A stretch of DNA of 64,000 nucleotides from Gnetum montanum. Lineage: Eukaryota > Streptophyta > Gnetopsida > Gnetales > Gnetaceae. Of this stretch, positions 21,443 through 32,721 are shown one piece after another (the stretch's first letter is position 1; every line of letters starts with the position of its first letter). A program made the translations under genes and the position numbers. The notes under the pieces are model-generated. The model saw only the letters and a list, made by a program, of their open reading frames with translations. It had not been told where the DNA came from and searched no databases. The DNA is taken from NCBI GenBank assembly GCA_015680685.1, contig MNCI01014694.1, forward strand, positions 935,136-999,135, read 5' to 3'.

Positions 21443-21539
21443 GGTATTGCATTTTTATGCATGCTTGTTATAAAAGTTCTCTGTAGCCAGAGGTAAGAAA
21501 AAAAAAACATATATTTGCATTGCTTAATTCTGTTCCCTG
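21443..21539 (+). other. NLR 3' flank with A-run
   Basis: The TGA stop is followed by about 50 nt and then a run of ten A at 21498-21507. It could be an ordinary 3' UTR, or the tail of a retrocopied transcript. No AATAAA was seen between the stop and the A-run. Confidence 0.35.
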
Positions 21540-21869
21540 CAAGTTGTAATTCATATATGTGCTGGGGCGTCAAAATTACACGAATTTATTGTCTGGCGGC
21601 TATTTTGTTGGCTCTTGTACCATTTCATAAAGTTCATCTTTATTGCTGTACACAAATATGTGCTCGGGTACAATTTGCTCGAATAAAGATCCGTTCACTC
21701 TATGACTCCTATTGCGGGCACATAGGAATTATTCTAACTCTGGAATGGTAAAACTGCAAGGGTTTAGCTAAGGGTCTAAGTCTAACTTCCTAGAATAAGG
21801 GAAGTTGCCTCTTATTTATAGAAATTGAGGCAGGACACAATATCACATACGTGATATCACAACTCATCA
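21540..21869 (-). repeat. R4 3' LTR, truncated
   Basis: The minus-strand start is TGATGAGTTGTGATATCACG, with a GATATC pair spaced by CGTATGT (21840-21860), a TATA box at 21820-21813 and the R region with GATCTTTATTCGAGC and AATAAAGATG. Homology with the R3 LTR fades near 21610. The end of the LTR is lost next to the NLR gene. Confidence 0.7.
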
Positions 21870-21886
21870 TACCCCCATGACTGAAT
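21870..21886 (-). other. R4 polypurine tract
   Basis: The minus strand reads ATTCAGTCATGGGGGTA immediately before the LTR start TGATGA. Confidence 0.65.
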
Positions 21887-23740
21887 GAAAACTCATCCTC
21901 GAGTTCCTTACAAAATATTGGGAAGGTATGAGATTATTGACTTCAATGAAACTAATGGTGAATAGGATGACATGTGAACGGATCAATCATTACAATACAT
22001 GACAATATTAGTGTTCATGACTACAAGAGTGAACACTATACACAGTTGACATCCAACCTTATTTGGCAGCTAAGAGAGAAGAGAGAGGGAGAAAAAAAGG
22101 TGTGTTGCTACTAATGCCAAGATTGCGCCTTCCATTGTCCATCCATAGTTGTGCCATCAATCTTGTTTCTTGCATGACTGTTCTAGTAGCAATCCATCCA
22201 AAGTGTTTTCTCCAGCTCCAGTCCATTGTTGTATGATTGCCATCTGCACACGCAACACAGTCATATATTAGCAAGGGTAAATAAATCACAATGAAGTTGA
22301 TACCTTGCCTCAGTGTAAGGTCCATTGGCTGAGTTGTGATATGGCTAATACGGATTCTAGAGATATAACACTGGTGACTACCCAAGGTGTAGGGGTTAGG
22401 AGAAAATTGAAAACATTGGACCAAGACCCCCATGACTAAGAGCGATCCTCCAGTAGCGATAGAATGAAAAAATATAAGAAATAAGAAAGATGGAGAAAAA
22501 GAAACAACGCCAACGCTGATAAAATGGATGTCAGAGGTGGAAATAAACAAAATAAATGTTGATTGCAGCAATCTTTAAGGGAAAGAAGTTAACTGATGCA
22601 CCAATTAGGAATGCCAATGGGTCCTCCCCAAAGCAGGCTTATGCCCTTAATGCCCTGACAATCTCACATTTAAAGAGTTTGTAGGCTCTGGAAATGTCAT
22701 TTGGAGGTAAGAGTTAAAGTCTTAACCACAAAATTTTACCAACAAGAACACAATGCATCAACCAAAATATAGACTACTGATACAGCCGGCAATGAGGTGG
22801 AAAATGGAGAAAGAATGATGAGGAGAGAGAATGGAATGGAGTCCCAAGAACAAGGTGGTGTACAACCCCTTGTGTATTTATGGTTAATGTGACTTAGTAG
22901 ATCTCATTCCAAATCCAGCCTCAAACAATTCATATCTAGTGACTTCGCATTAACACACTTGGCCAATCCATCCAACTGAAGTAACAAGAATGCTTCTGTT
23001 AAAGAGTCACCACCATTCTGAGGAAATGAGAAAGGAAAAAGTAGGAAGTGAGAGAGGGCCTAAGTTAGAGGGAACACATTTGTTTAGTTCCATAACTAGT
23101 GTTTGTAGCCCAGATGATTATTTTGTCTAAGGGGTGTGCTTTGAATTCTCACTATTTTTTTTTTTACGTGAGAACCACACCATGCAAAGACTTATTATTT
23201 TTATTAGCTCAACTTCTCGATAATGAAGCAATGTCGGAATGGTAAGGAAAATCCAAGAAGAAAACATCCAAGCACCCAAGAGAATAGCCAGCACAAATGC
23301 ATCAAATCCCCTTGAAGTCACACCCTTTTCAATCCGTGAGTCCTTCCGTAGTTTGAGAAATGCTCAATCACCAATTCGTTGATAGTTTTATGATTTAAAG
23401 AAGGGGACTGTACATTCCAAGCCAATAGAAAATTATGAATGCATGGATGATGTGGGCTCATTACTTGTTATATCAAAAGAACCATACCTTAGTATCAACA
23501 TTATAACTCAAAGGTAAAAACCAAACATTAGCAATCAATAGAACACAGTTCATACTAGCACCAGGAGCACTTATTAGGTGACGAACCTAACAACATAAAC
23601 AAAGACACAAAGAAATGAAAATGTATGAATGATGTTGAAAAAAAAAAACAAGAAAAGTTAAAGAAAGTTGTAAAATAAAAATGTGTAAAACAAAAACTTA
23701 AAAAGGAATTGAGGGTCTCAATTGATCAGCAAAGGTGGCC
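21887..23740 (-). other. R4 noncoding region between pol and 3' LTR
   Basis: No convincing gene was found. The 170-codon minus-strand ORF at 22571-22059 has no recognised domain and is interrupted in R2 (9110-9240), with which it shares a trace of similarity. A third purine motif, CTTAGTCATGGGGGTC, lies at 22440-22425. The conserved block TGGGTCCTCCCCAAAGCAGG is at 22618-22637. A GCATGGTGTGGTTCTC block near 23190 is the single-copy version of the R2 duplication. Confidence 0.55.
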
Positions 23741-23760
23741 ATCTCCCCCATGACTAAGTT
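23741..23760 (-). other. R4 purine motif after integrase
   Basis: The minus strand reads AACTTAGTCATGGGGGAGAT, then GGCCACC, as at 7461-7484 in R2. Confidence 0.5.
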
Positions 23761-23999
23761 GAGAGGAGGAGATCCAAAATAATGAGTGGGGTTGTCCCTT
23801 CTCAGAGGTATTACTGGCTATTCTAAGTTCATGGAAGGGTTTGGTCTGTTGCACATTGACTAGTAATCTCTTATTAGGGCTCTTAGGTTTGTATATGGTC
23901 ATGGCCCCTGAAGGAAAGGTTGTATGAACAATGTAAGATCCTTTTCACAGTGTTTGAAATTTTGTATGTTGTGGCACATGTGTGAGGTTCCAGTAGAGG

Positions 24000-25225
24000 A
24001 CCTTATCTCCTAGTTGATACTTAACCTTTCAAATTTTCAAGTCATGACGTTGCTTGTTATATGCCTTGTGCAACTCATTTGATGATAGGGTAGCTAATCG
24101 ATTTTCATCTAGCACGTTTAAAGTTGTCAACTTTTGTTTTTGTGCTAGATCAAGGTTGAGGTGGAGGTCACAAGCCATGGATATTGTATGAAGCTCGGTT
24201 TGAATCAGAAGCTTTGGAAGTTTTCTGTACACTAACTCGTAGGGAGAGTAGCCTATAGGGAGTTTCCAAGTAGAGCGGTATGCCCAAAGAGCATCGTTTA
24301 GTTTAGTGCTCCAATCTTGTCTATACTTGCTAATTGTCCTTGTTAATATTTTAGTGATCTCCCTATTGGTGACCTTGGCTTGTCCATTAGCTTGGGGGTG
24401 ATAACGTGTAGTCAGTTTATGTTCAACCCCTAAGCATTGCATTAACTTTTGAAAAGTTGCACTTGTGAAGTGTGTTCCATTATTTGAGATAAGTGCACAT
24501 GGCACACCAAACCTATTTACGATTTGTTGTTGCACAAATCATGTAGCTGTAGATGGTGTGCAATCTGTAACAGCAGTTGCTTCAGCCCATTTCATTAGAT
24601 AGTCTATGACAACAATGATGTAAGCTTTTCCATTGGACATTGGTGTAATGGGCCCCATAAAGTCTATTCTCCAAATGTCGAAGGGTTCTAAAGGTTGAAT
24701 CCATTGTTGTGGATCCTCCATTCGAGCAGTCATTCCCCCATCATGTTGACAATGCTCGCAAGATTGGACAAATTGATGGGCATCGCAAAATAATGTTGGC
24801 CAGTAATATCTTGCAAGCAGGATCTTAATAGCCGTTTGTCTCCCCACATAGTGACCCCCACAAGGGCTCTCATGAGCATCTTGAAGAACTCTTAGTTGGC
24901 CCACCTCGGGCATGCATCATCGAACCAAGCCATCAGGACACACTTTGTAAAGTTGTTTGTTGATCTCCATGAAGTACTTGGCTTTGTGAAGAAACTGTTG
25001 TTTCTTCCTAAAGTCCAGCTCTTGTGGTGTTTGTTGGATAAGGAGATAGGTGAGAGTGCTACTATACCAATTTGTCTCCATGGGTTGGTTATTCACTACA
25101 TCGGCAAAGAGGGCTTCATCAGGAAAATGATCAGACATTACATATACATCCTCTTTGCTATCCCAGTGTAACCAAGATAAATGATTTGCAACTACGTTCT
25201 CAGTGCCCTTTCGATCAATCATCAT
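24000..25225 (-). pseudogene. R4 integrase with zinc-binding region
   Basis: One frame covers 25225 to 24029 with stops only at about 24914-24916 and 24536-24538. It starts at MMIDRKGTENVVANHLSWL at the RNase H end. The H2C2 zinc region (DAHESPCGGHYVG, later CEHCQHDGG) and the core RIDFMGPITPMSN follow. Catalytic positions: the first Asp is present; the second Asp is changed (ISNNGTHF, Asn for Asp); the Glu position is Lys (GQAKVTNREI), as in R2. The C-terminal part continues past 24029 to about 23950 in other frames. The enzyme would join element DNA to the genome; these changes make it inactive by family knowledge. Confidence 0.85.
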
Positions 25226-25640
25226 TAGATTGAATTCCTATAGGATTACCAGCCATCGTATAATACGAGGGCTAACCATTGGCTTATTCATGAGGAACTA
25301 GATTACATTATGATCCGTATGGATGAACACTTTGTAACCTAATACATAGTGCCTAAACTTATCCAGTGCAAACACTATAGCCATTAATTTGTTTTTGTAG
25401 TTGTGTAGTTAAGTTATGCATCGACGATACCCCTATTTGCATAGTGGATGTAGTAAGGGCATTTTTGGTCATCTAACTATGTAAGTACGACTCCTAAGGC
25501 ATAATCAGATGCATCAGTCATTATATGGAATGGTCTAGACCAGTCAGGGGCTTGTAGAATGGGAGTTTCTACAAGCTTTTATTTCAAGGTTTGGAATGCT
25601 CATTCAATTTCTTGGTCCATTCGAATGGTGTGTCCTTCTT
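25226..25640 (-). pseudogene. R4 RNase H remnant
   Basis: This lies between the reverse transcriptase thumb and the integrase. Segments such as LTKKDTPFEWT at its start and the later stretch facing NLTTQLQKQINGYS correspond to the R6 and R2 RNase H regions (DASNYAL, AQLNY). Several stops and frameshifts are present, so boundaries are approximate. Confidence 0.6.
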
Positions 25641-26300
25641 TGTTAGCTCTACCTACGGTTTGGCAATCTTGGAGAAGTTCTCAATGAATCTCCTATAGTA
25701 GCCAGTGTGTCCAAGGAATGACCGAATGTCTTTGACAGTTTCCGGTTGATAGGTGATTCCTTGGATGATCCTAACTTTATCTAGGTCTACCTCTATTCCT
25801 GAATGTGAAACCTTATGCCCAAGCACTACACCTTCTTGGACCATTAAATGGATTTTTTGCTAGTTGAGCCTTAAGTTGGTTTCTACGCATCTTTTCAGCA
25901 TTTTCTCTAGTTGGTCCAAGGCTTGGTCAAAACTTGTTCCATAAGTGGAGAAGTTGTTCATAAATACTTCCACTCCATTTCCTATCTGCTGTTGGAATAT
26001 GCTTAGAACTAGGTGTTGAAATGTGGTAGGGGCATTGCACAAGCCAAGCGACATTTGTTTATATGCAAACGTTCCCCAAGGATTGGTGAACGTTGTTTTG
26101 GTTTGATCTTTTGGGGCTATTCGTATTTGTTTGTATCCACTATAGCCATCTAGAAAACTAAAATAGCGATGTCCTGCTATGGTGTCTAAGACTTGGTCAA
26201 CAAATAACAACGAAAAGTGATCTTTAAATGTTGCCATGTTCAGCAGCCTAAAATCTATACACACCCTCTATTTGCCTTCCTTTTTAGGCACGATCACTAG
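25641..26300 (-). pseudogene. R4 reverse transcriptase core
   Basis: The frame at 26264-25860 begins at MCIDFRLLNMATFKDHF and includes HRYFSFLDGYSGYKQIRI, FTNPWGTFAYKQMSLGLCNA and FQHLVLSIF. The catalytic box, normally F-M-D-D in this group, reads FMNN (VEVFMNNFSTYG), so both metal-binding Asp residues are lost. After a stop near 25857 the thumb segment continues at 25844-25653 with VVLGHKVSHSGIEVDLDKV and RSFLGHTGYYRRFIENF. It copied element RNA to DNA in its ancestor. It lies directly downstream of the protease, with about 600 bp of weakly readable sequence between them. Confidence 0.85.
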
Positions 26301-26899
26301 AGGGCTAACCCATTCACTATTAGCAATGGGATATATGAACCCAACCTTAAGAAGCTGTTATATTTCTTCTTTTACTATTTGCTTCAATTTTAGGTTCAAT
26401 CGCTTCTATGGTTGTTTTTGAGGTTTCATGGATGGGTTAGTGTAAATCCTATGCTGGCATATCCTAGGATCTATTCTAGTTAATTCAGGGTATGACTAGG
26501 CAAAGGCTTTTGACCACTTATTTATCACTTTTAGTAGTCCTTCTTTTTGTTTGGGAACAAGTCTTGCATTGATGATCACCAATTTTCCATTTTCGAGGGT
26601 CATATATTCCAAACTAGTGGGCAATGATTTCAAATCTAGGGGCTCTTGTTTAAATTTTTCAGTTGATGTTTTCAAGGTTAAGGCTTGGAAGTTGGCAACG
26701 GACTTGCTCTAGTGTATCTATGCTCTCAATGTAAGCACTAGTTATTCCCTCAGTTAGTTCCATGCACGTTAGTGAGTTGCTCTCTTGATTAGCCATCAGC
26801 CACTGGGTGTCTTCTTGTCATGTGGTTGCTGCATACATGTACTTTTGTATATTAATGTCTTGTGCACACTGATTGCATGCAGGTAATGCTAAACTTTGC

Positions 26900-27255
26900 A
26901 TAACCCATGATCTCTACACACAATTGCACCCTGTGTCACTATATGCGATGCATGGAACTTTCTTCTTCTCGATCTTGTTCTTCTTGGATATTTCTAGGGA
27001 AAGATCGTAGATTCCTAGGCATGCATCTATAGTACTTAGCCATGCTATTCCCATTATTATTGAGAAGTCCCCTTTACCATTTTTCACTTGTATCACTAGG
27101 AAATCAGCTGGATACAACCACCCACACACAATTGTAATGATGTCCTCTACCAGTCCCAAGGGAACAGTGATGGACTGGTAAGCCAGCTCTAGGTGAATAT
27201 TGCTCTTCCTTAATGGAGGCAGGTTCCAAGCTTTGTACATCTCTTACGATATCAA
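26900..27255 (-). pseudogene. R4 aspartic protease remnant
   Basis: The frame at 27240-26914 reads MYKAWNLPPLRKSNIHLEL and later IIMGIAWLSTIDACLGIYDL, which aligns with the R6 protease at 39505-39790. The segment immediately upstream still fits (L-I-S then a stop at about 27248), but the catalytic D-S/T-G part that should precede it is cut off at the junction with R5. Only the C-terminal half survives. Confidence 0.65.
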
Positions 27256-27768
27256 GCAAAAATCCTAGGTACGCTACTGGGTTACCAAGTAGTCACACTT
27301 AAATGCTTGTGATTAAGTTGTACTCATTCGGCATTTAAGGAGTTTAGGGTGAAGAGATATTAACTATGAAAGAAATAAATAACAATAACAATTAAATAGT
27401 TAAACTAAGGGAATGTTGCAATGATGAAGTAATCTTGATCTTTATTTTCGATCATGTGCATGTCCAAGTATGTCACACTCGAATAAAGAATGCCATACAA
27501 TTATAATCATCACACTGTGGGCATGCACTGTGAGAAAAGAGTTGAGAGGAAAAAGTGACAAAAAGACTCTACTCTAACACTAAAATGACTCACTAAAAAC
27601 TGACTTTCAAACTCCTTTCCCATGTGCCTACATGTGTATTTATAGGTCCATGTAGGAACCACGATATTGTGTATTCGATATTGTTCTTGGGTGTGATATT
27701 GTGTACCTGATATCATGTATTCGATATTGTGGGTCTAATATCACAACTAGATGAATCACGATTCATCA
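27256..27768 (-). repeat. R5 3' LTR, truncated
   Basis: It starts with TGATGAATCGTGATTCATCT on the minus strand. U3 has five GATATC/GATATT motifs (27660-27747), with TATAAATA at 27644-27637. The homology ends near AATCCTAGGTACGCTACTGG (27260), which in the 5' LTR lies at 35276-35295; the remaining 390 bp of the LTR is missing. Confidence 0.8.
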
Positions 27769-27785
27769 TACCCCCATGATTGAAT
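27769..27785 (-). other. R5 polypurine tract
   Basis: The minus strand reads TTCAATCATGGGGGTA, next to the LTR start. Confidence 0.6.
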
Positions 27786-27961
27786 GAAAACTTGTCCTTG
27801 AGTCAAAATGAGAATAAGCCCCATTGATTACACAGTGGATAGGTATGGGATTATTGACTGATAGGAAATCTATTCATGCTACAACAAAGGACTCAATAGA
27901 ATAAAATTTGGACAGAACATGAAAAATGAAAAATTCCCAAAATTACAAAATTGGGTGGAAC

Positions 27962-30758
27962 TCATGTGGTTCCTAGTGGTGGTGGCTCCTCCATGGGTTG
28001 CTTTCCCTTGTCTTGTGCTCCAGGTTTTGAGATTTGATGATGTTGACGTAGTGCTTGGAGTTTCTCCTCTTCGGTTCAGGGGTCCCGTGCCATCCATGCT
28101 GATGTTCCAATGTTTGATGATGTCAACACCTCCCATGGACATGGTAGTTGCGAAAACATTTCATTTGCCTTGATGTACCAGGCTGCAAACAACCGTCGTT
28201 CCTCCTCGTAGGCTCTAGCTTTGTCCCTATATTATTGAAAATCTGTAAGCTGTTGAGCCAAGTCCATTGCGACATCTTTTTGGCCTTGGTAGCTTGCTTT
28301 AACCACCTCCAATTTAGAATTTGTGACTTCCAACTTCTATAATGTTTTCTTGTGTTCTACAGATTCTGCTTCATACTTGGCATAGGTGGTAGGTACTTGC
28401 TTCTCAAGCTTTGTCCCTGGGCACCCTGCTATCAACATTGCTAAATTGGCATACCATAGATTTGCCAACTCCATGTACTCTGTGAGATTCTGAATTTGTA
28501 GGTCCTAGCTTTTAGGTTCTGCCTAGTGGGCAAATGCATATGTGTCAAATATGGCTTGCCAATCAGTGTGTGAAGCACTGAAAGCATTGATGTGGGCCTT
28601 GGCCCTACGGATCTCCTTCTCAATGATTTGTTTGTACATTTCCACCTAGTCTTTGAAGTGCTCTTTTAACTTTTCGTGCCACTTGACCTCTTTTTGCCAC
28701 ATGCTTATTTTGATGTCCATCTTCTGACGGATGGTGCATACCTCCTCCATTGAGAGAGTTCAATTTTCCTTGGCTAAGCAGTTCATGTCCTAGTTGACCT
28801 TGATCAGTTGTTCTTGCAACTGTTGAAAATGTTCTTCGAGAATGTTCTTCTATTTCTTCCATAGAGGTCAACTGAAGATTATTGGTAACAAGCTATTTGT
28901 TTTCTTTTTATAAGGCCTTGAGTGCCTTAGCGTCTGCGTAAGTTTATGCTTGTGTCATGGAGGCATCCTAGTTAGCCTTCTCTCTTTCTTCCACCACCCT
29001 TTTATTTTTCACCAACAATTTGTTGAGTTGCTCATTCTTGAAGGTGTCTAGCTGGTTTGCAAGAACGAATTGAGAAGGATCTCGCTGTGTGGCTTGTAGG
29101 GTTACGAGCCTTTCTTGTAGTCTTGTCACTTTTGCTTCTGCATGCTCGGCCCTCATCTCTGTCATGACCAGCTTTCCCTTGGTGGAGATGAGGTTTGATT
29201 ATGCTACCATAACATCCTATGGGATGTTAAATAAGGATGTCATCACTTGTCCTATTTGCAGCAATTGATCAAGCACATCCTCATGTTTCGTAGGAGTCAT
29301 TGAGGGACCAGCCAAAGTTTGATCATCCTGTGCTCCTGTGAAATCTATCAATGGCACAACAGAGATGTTAAAAGATTCCTTGATGTGATCCATGACCACC
29401 TCTATGGCTCCAGCTGCATCCTAGTGCTCTATGACCACCACTGTGGCTCCTTCACCAATTTCTAGTTGCACTTGAAAGGATGTAGCGTTCCTTAAAATTT
29501 GTTGTGACTAATAACTCTCCTTTCCTCCTATTTGAATGGACACCTCATCTTGTGCACGATCTATAGAGACAGTGGGCCATACGGTATCATTGATGACGTA
29601 GAAGAGATTTGCATCATCACAATTTCCCCAACTGATTGTCTCCGCGATAGCCTTGAGATGGCTCATTGGCGATCGGTAATCCTGCGGTGGTGGCGGTTGA
29701 TCTTGCTGGCTCATGTTAGGTCCTGCTTCTTGTTGTTGATTGGGTCCCATGCGTAGAGGTTGTTTGGGCCCTGCAAGTTGAGTTGTAGTGGGCCCCACCA
29801 TCTATTCTTGCTCTTGTTTTAGCCCCAGCGTCTCACCAGAAATCTTCCTTACAGCTAGTGGCTTTAGCAGTTTAGTGTATGAAGCATTTTGGGCTTTTCT
29901 GAGGCAATCATTAGTGTATCCTCGAATACCAGCACACTTGCATAGCTTCCTGATGAGACAAGGAAAGGACAATGCGAACTTCCCTATCTTACATTCTTCG
30001 AACCGCCTTAAGATCTCCATGAAATATAGATGAGGCAGGTTAGCATTAACCTTGCCCATCAATATTTCACTTCCTCTTGCTAGATATATTGAAATTTTGT
30101 TTAGTCCTTTTGTTGGGAAGATGTAATAAGTTTCAATTTTAAAGTAGATTCTCTCTTCCAATGTCAACTCTCCATAGGTCTTATCTTCTTTACCATACGC
30201 CCTGTCTAACCAAACCTTACGTGCATCAGCATTAGAGCCAGTGGACAAGTAAGCAACCTTTGGCCTTTTGTTCAGAAGGTTTAACACTTTTGAAATATCA
30301 TTGACAGAAAAATCAACAGATATACAACAAATTTCAATTTTGGTGCCTTCTTCTTTAATTTTCCAAAATTGGTACATTTCTCCTAAGTACCAGTCACTGC
30401 TTTCGGAGAGGATAGGACATAATGGGGACCCTTTGAGGTGGTCCCTAATAGCCTCAGGAGCATATTCCATGAAAGGTCTGAAGTTCAGTTCCATGATCAC
30501 TGCAGTTGATGTGGACCTTTAACGGATGGCCTAGACACATTCAAAAGGCAACGTGAGGTGTTGTCCTGGTTTAGGTGCTACAGTAGCTCCACCTTCTACC
30601 TATCTTGATTGTACAGTAGTAGGATCTTTTTGATGGATACTGAACAATTACTCCTCCTACTCTATGTGTTGTTCAGCAGGCACCTATCCTTTACCTCTCT
30701 TGGGTTGCTTAAACATACCTTGAGAGGGACCTTCTTGTTGTCTACGCTTTGGGGCCAT
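27962..30758 (-). pseudogene. R5 ORF3: plant-transposon-like domain plus coiled coil
   Basis: It starts MAPKRRQQEGPSQG at 30758. The longest open piece, 30500-29802, carries the domain: MELNFRPFMEYAPEAIRDHL, SSDWYLGEMYQFW, FSVNDISKVLNLLNKRPKV, WLDRAYGKEDKTYGELTLEE, RGSEILMGKVNANLPHLYF, and ALSFPCLIRKLCKCAGIRG. It continues through a Pro/Gln-rich linker and IKESFNISVVP (about 29390) into a heptad-rich region (from about 29165, RAEHAEAKVTRLQERL) to near 28200, with a single-base frameshift near 28860, then FAAWYIKANEMFSQLPCPWE and the end EEPPPLGTT-TGA. Stops in the first 80 codons and later ones inactivate it. It may be an env-like, capsid-associated or regulatory product; the function is unknown. 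Confidence 0.75.
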
Positions 30759-31245
30759 CTACAATCACATGGGGCCAAACATTAGTAAGGTTGTTTACCC
30801 AAGTTAAGTTATACCTTATTTCTTGCCTTAATGAGCTTGTTTTGTTTTTGTGCGATTTTAAGGTTAGGAGATTTTATGGAAATGTCCCCAAAAGATTTGT
30901 ATATTTGGTCCACTTTGCTTAGGTGGTTTCAAAGGTTAATTCCTGGTATAGATAAGGAGATGTAATTGTTTTTGGCACATGTTTATTATTATTTTTATAA
31001 CTAATTATCCTTGATAGTGTCCTTCGAGTGATGAAGAATTTTATAAATGCTCAATTCGGTGTGTACCCCTCCCCCACGACTAAGCTGAGCACTTCAGGTT
31101 CAAGTAGGTTCAGATGGAATAAAAATCAGAGCACCAGTGAGCAAGTTATGGTTATTGAAGTGAGAAATGCACAATTGCAAGTTGTAGAAGAAAATTTGAA
31201 AAACTTCCTCTGCGTGAACAGTTGCAAATGATGTTGATAGGCATG
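30759..31245 (-). other. R5 leader of ORF3
   Basis: This is the 500-bp untranslated region between the TATA box and the ORF3 ATG. It includes the purine motif CTTAGTCGTGGGGGAGGGG at 31085-31067 and matches 14326-14820 of R3. A run of 12-13 G lies at 31245-31257. Confidence 0.55.
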
Positions 31246-31261
31246 GGGGGGGGGGGCATGT

Positions 31262-31350
31262 ATTTATATAACTTAAGGACACGATATCGTGTACCTACTA
31301 GCTTGGACCCAATATGACGTCTGACTTGATATCAGGGACTCGATATCATG
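31262..31350 (-). promoter_or_regulatory. R5 ORF3 promoter-like region
   Basis: The minus-strand order is GATATCG (about 31345), GATATCA (31333), an ACGTCAT element (31320-31314), GATATCG (31288), then TATATAAATAC at 31270-31261. The TATA box is 508 bp from the ORF3 ATG, matching R3 (505 bp). The block resembles the U3 of the LTRs in composition. Confidence 0.5.
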
Positions 31351-32721
31351 TCCTATCAAAAATGGGGCACTTGTAAAATTTACAAAATTTTAATTAAAAT
31401 TTTTGAAACTCTAAGGTATAAACTGAAGACATGTAGGTCAATGTAAAGGGGTCTAGGGTGATACAACTAATTCTAAAGGCACAAAGATTAGAATGGTGTA
31501 AAATCTAACACTAAAAATCACGAAGAGTAGGGGAAAAAAAGGATATGTGTTAGCTCATAGGAACGTTGAACCGGAAGGATAATAAGGAAAAGAAGAATCG
31601 TTGGTAATACTTAGAGGATATTGGATGATGTGCGGTACATGTGTTATAAGTGCAAATTACATGGGTTATGCAACTGGGTCCTCCCCAAAGCAGGTTTCTA
31701 CTTATAATGCCCTTACATAAACTACACCTTAAAATGTCCATAGGCACTAGAAGGGTTAAATGCAATCTACACCAATTTCACAAAACACACACTTGTAAAG
31801 ATCATCGCGATGAGAGATGAATCCCAAGCTACCCAAGTCACAAGTCACAATTACACAAACAACGAGGTGAGGGAAATTGTAGAAGGGATTATAGAGATCG
31901 GGACATGAGGTAACAGACCCAAGGCACAATGAATCTTGTGTGGAAGACATGATTAATGTGTCATTAACTCGTCACTCTGAAATCAGAACCAAGTCCATTC
32001 CTCCGATCAGTGACATCGCATTGCTTCGTCCAATGATGGACAACCATATGAGCACCATGACAACAAGGTGTATGATTACTTGGTGTTTTCTTTAAGGGAG
32101 GAGTGATTTTGCTTATGGCACTCATTTTTTTGATGAAGTGCCTTATCCAAAGAAGTTGCCTATCTTCAAGCATGGATATATGTCTTTCCAATGGGACCGC
32201 CTAGAATAGCATTATTTTTTTCTAGTTGAGTACCTTTTGATTACTCTTACTCCTATTTTTCGTTAGATCTACAAGGATCTTAGTACAACCAAGCTGCATG
32301 GTAACTTCCACAGATGTCACCAAAGAGAATCCACAAGTTCCCTTGATGTCACACCCTGGCCATTCCCGCTTAGTCCATCCTTCTTCGTTCTGGGCACAAT
32401 AACACAAGATTACTTTAATTTGTAATGATTCAGAATATCATTATACCTAGGGTAGAACCTCTTATTAATAGAATGGGTGGATGGATGTTGTGGGCTCGTT
32501 GTTCAAATAATTAGTCACCTGAGACTTGATAACATAAAACAACATCTCAACCAACGGTTCACATGAGTGTTTTATTCCTAGATGATATTACTCATAAAAA
32601 AGGTAAAAAGATCAAATAGTAAGTTGAAAAGTAAAAAAAAAAAAAAAAAAATTGAAAACAAAAATTTCAAAATTAAAGAAATGAAAAATATTTATTAATC
32701 CTACTTGTTATTAGAATGGGG
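31351..32721 (-). other. R5 noncoding region between gag and ORF3
   Basis: It aligns with R3 14881-16269. It holds the conserved block TGGGTCCTCCCCAAAGCAGG at 31675-31694. A-runs near 32633-32651 mark the end next to gag. No gene is seen. Confidence 0.6.

Larger units (their letters stand above)
21540..27255 (-). mobile_element. R4: pol-bearing gypsy element without ORF3, truncated at both ends
   Basis: Minus-strand order: protease (27255-26900), reverse transcriptase (about 26300-25650), RNase H (25640-25230), integrase (25225-24000), purine motif (23760-23741), noncoding (23740-21886), polypurine tract, and 3' LTR (21869 to about 21540). The 5' LTR and gag are missing; the protease abuts the truncated LTR of R5. 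No ORF3 lies in the 1.9 kb between pol and LTR. R2 has the same organisation. This is the best preserved pol in the window. Confidence 0.8.

Noticed and set aside
22059-22571. 170-codon minus-strand ORF in R4
   Set aside because: No recognised domain; the related region of R2 is closed in all frames. Kept only as part of the noncoding region.
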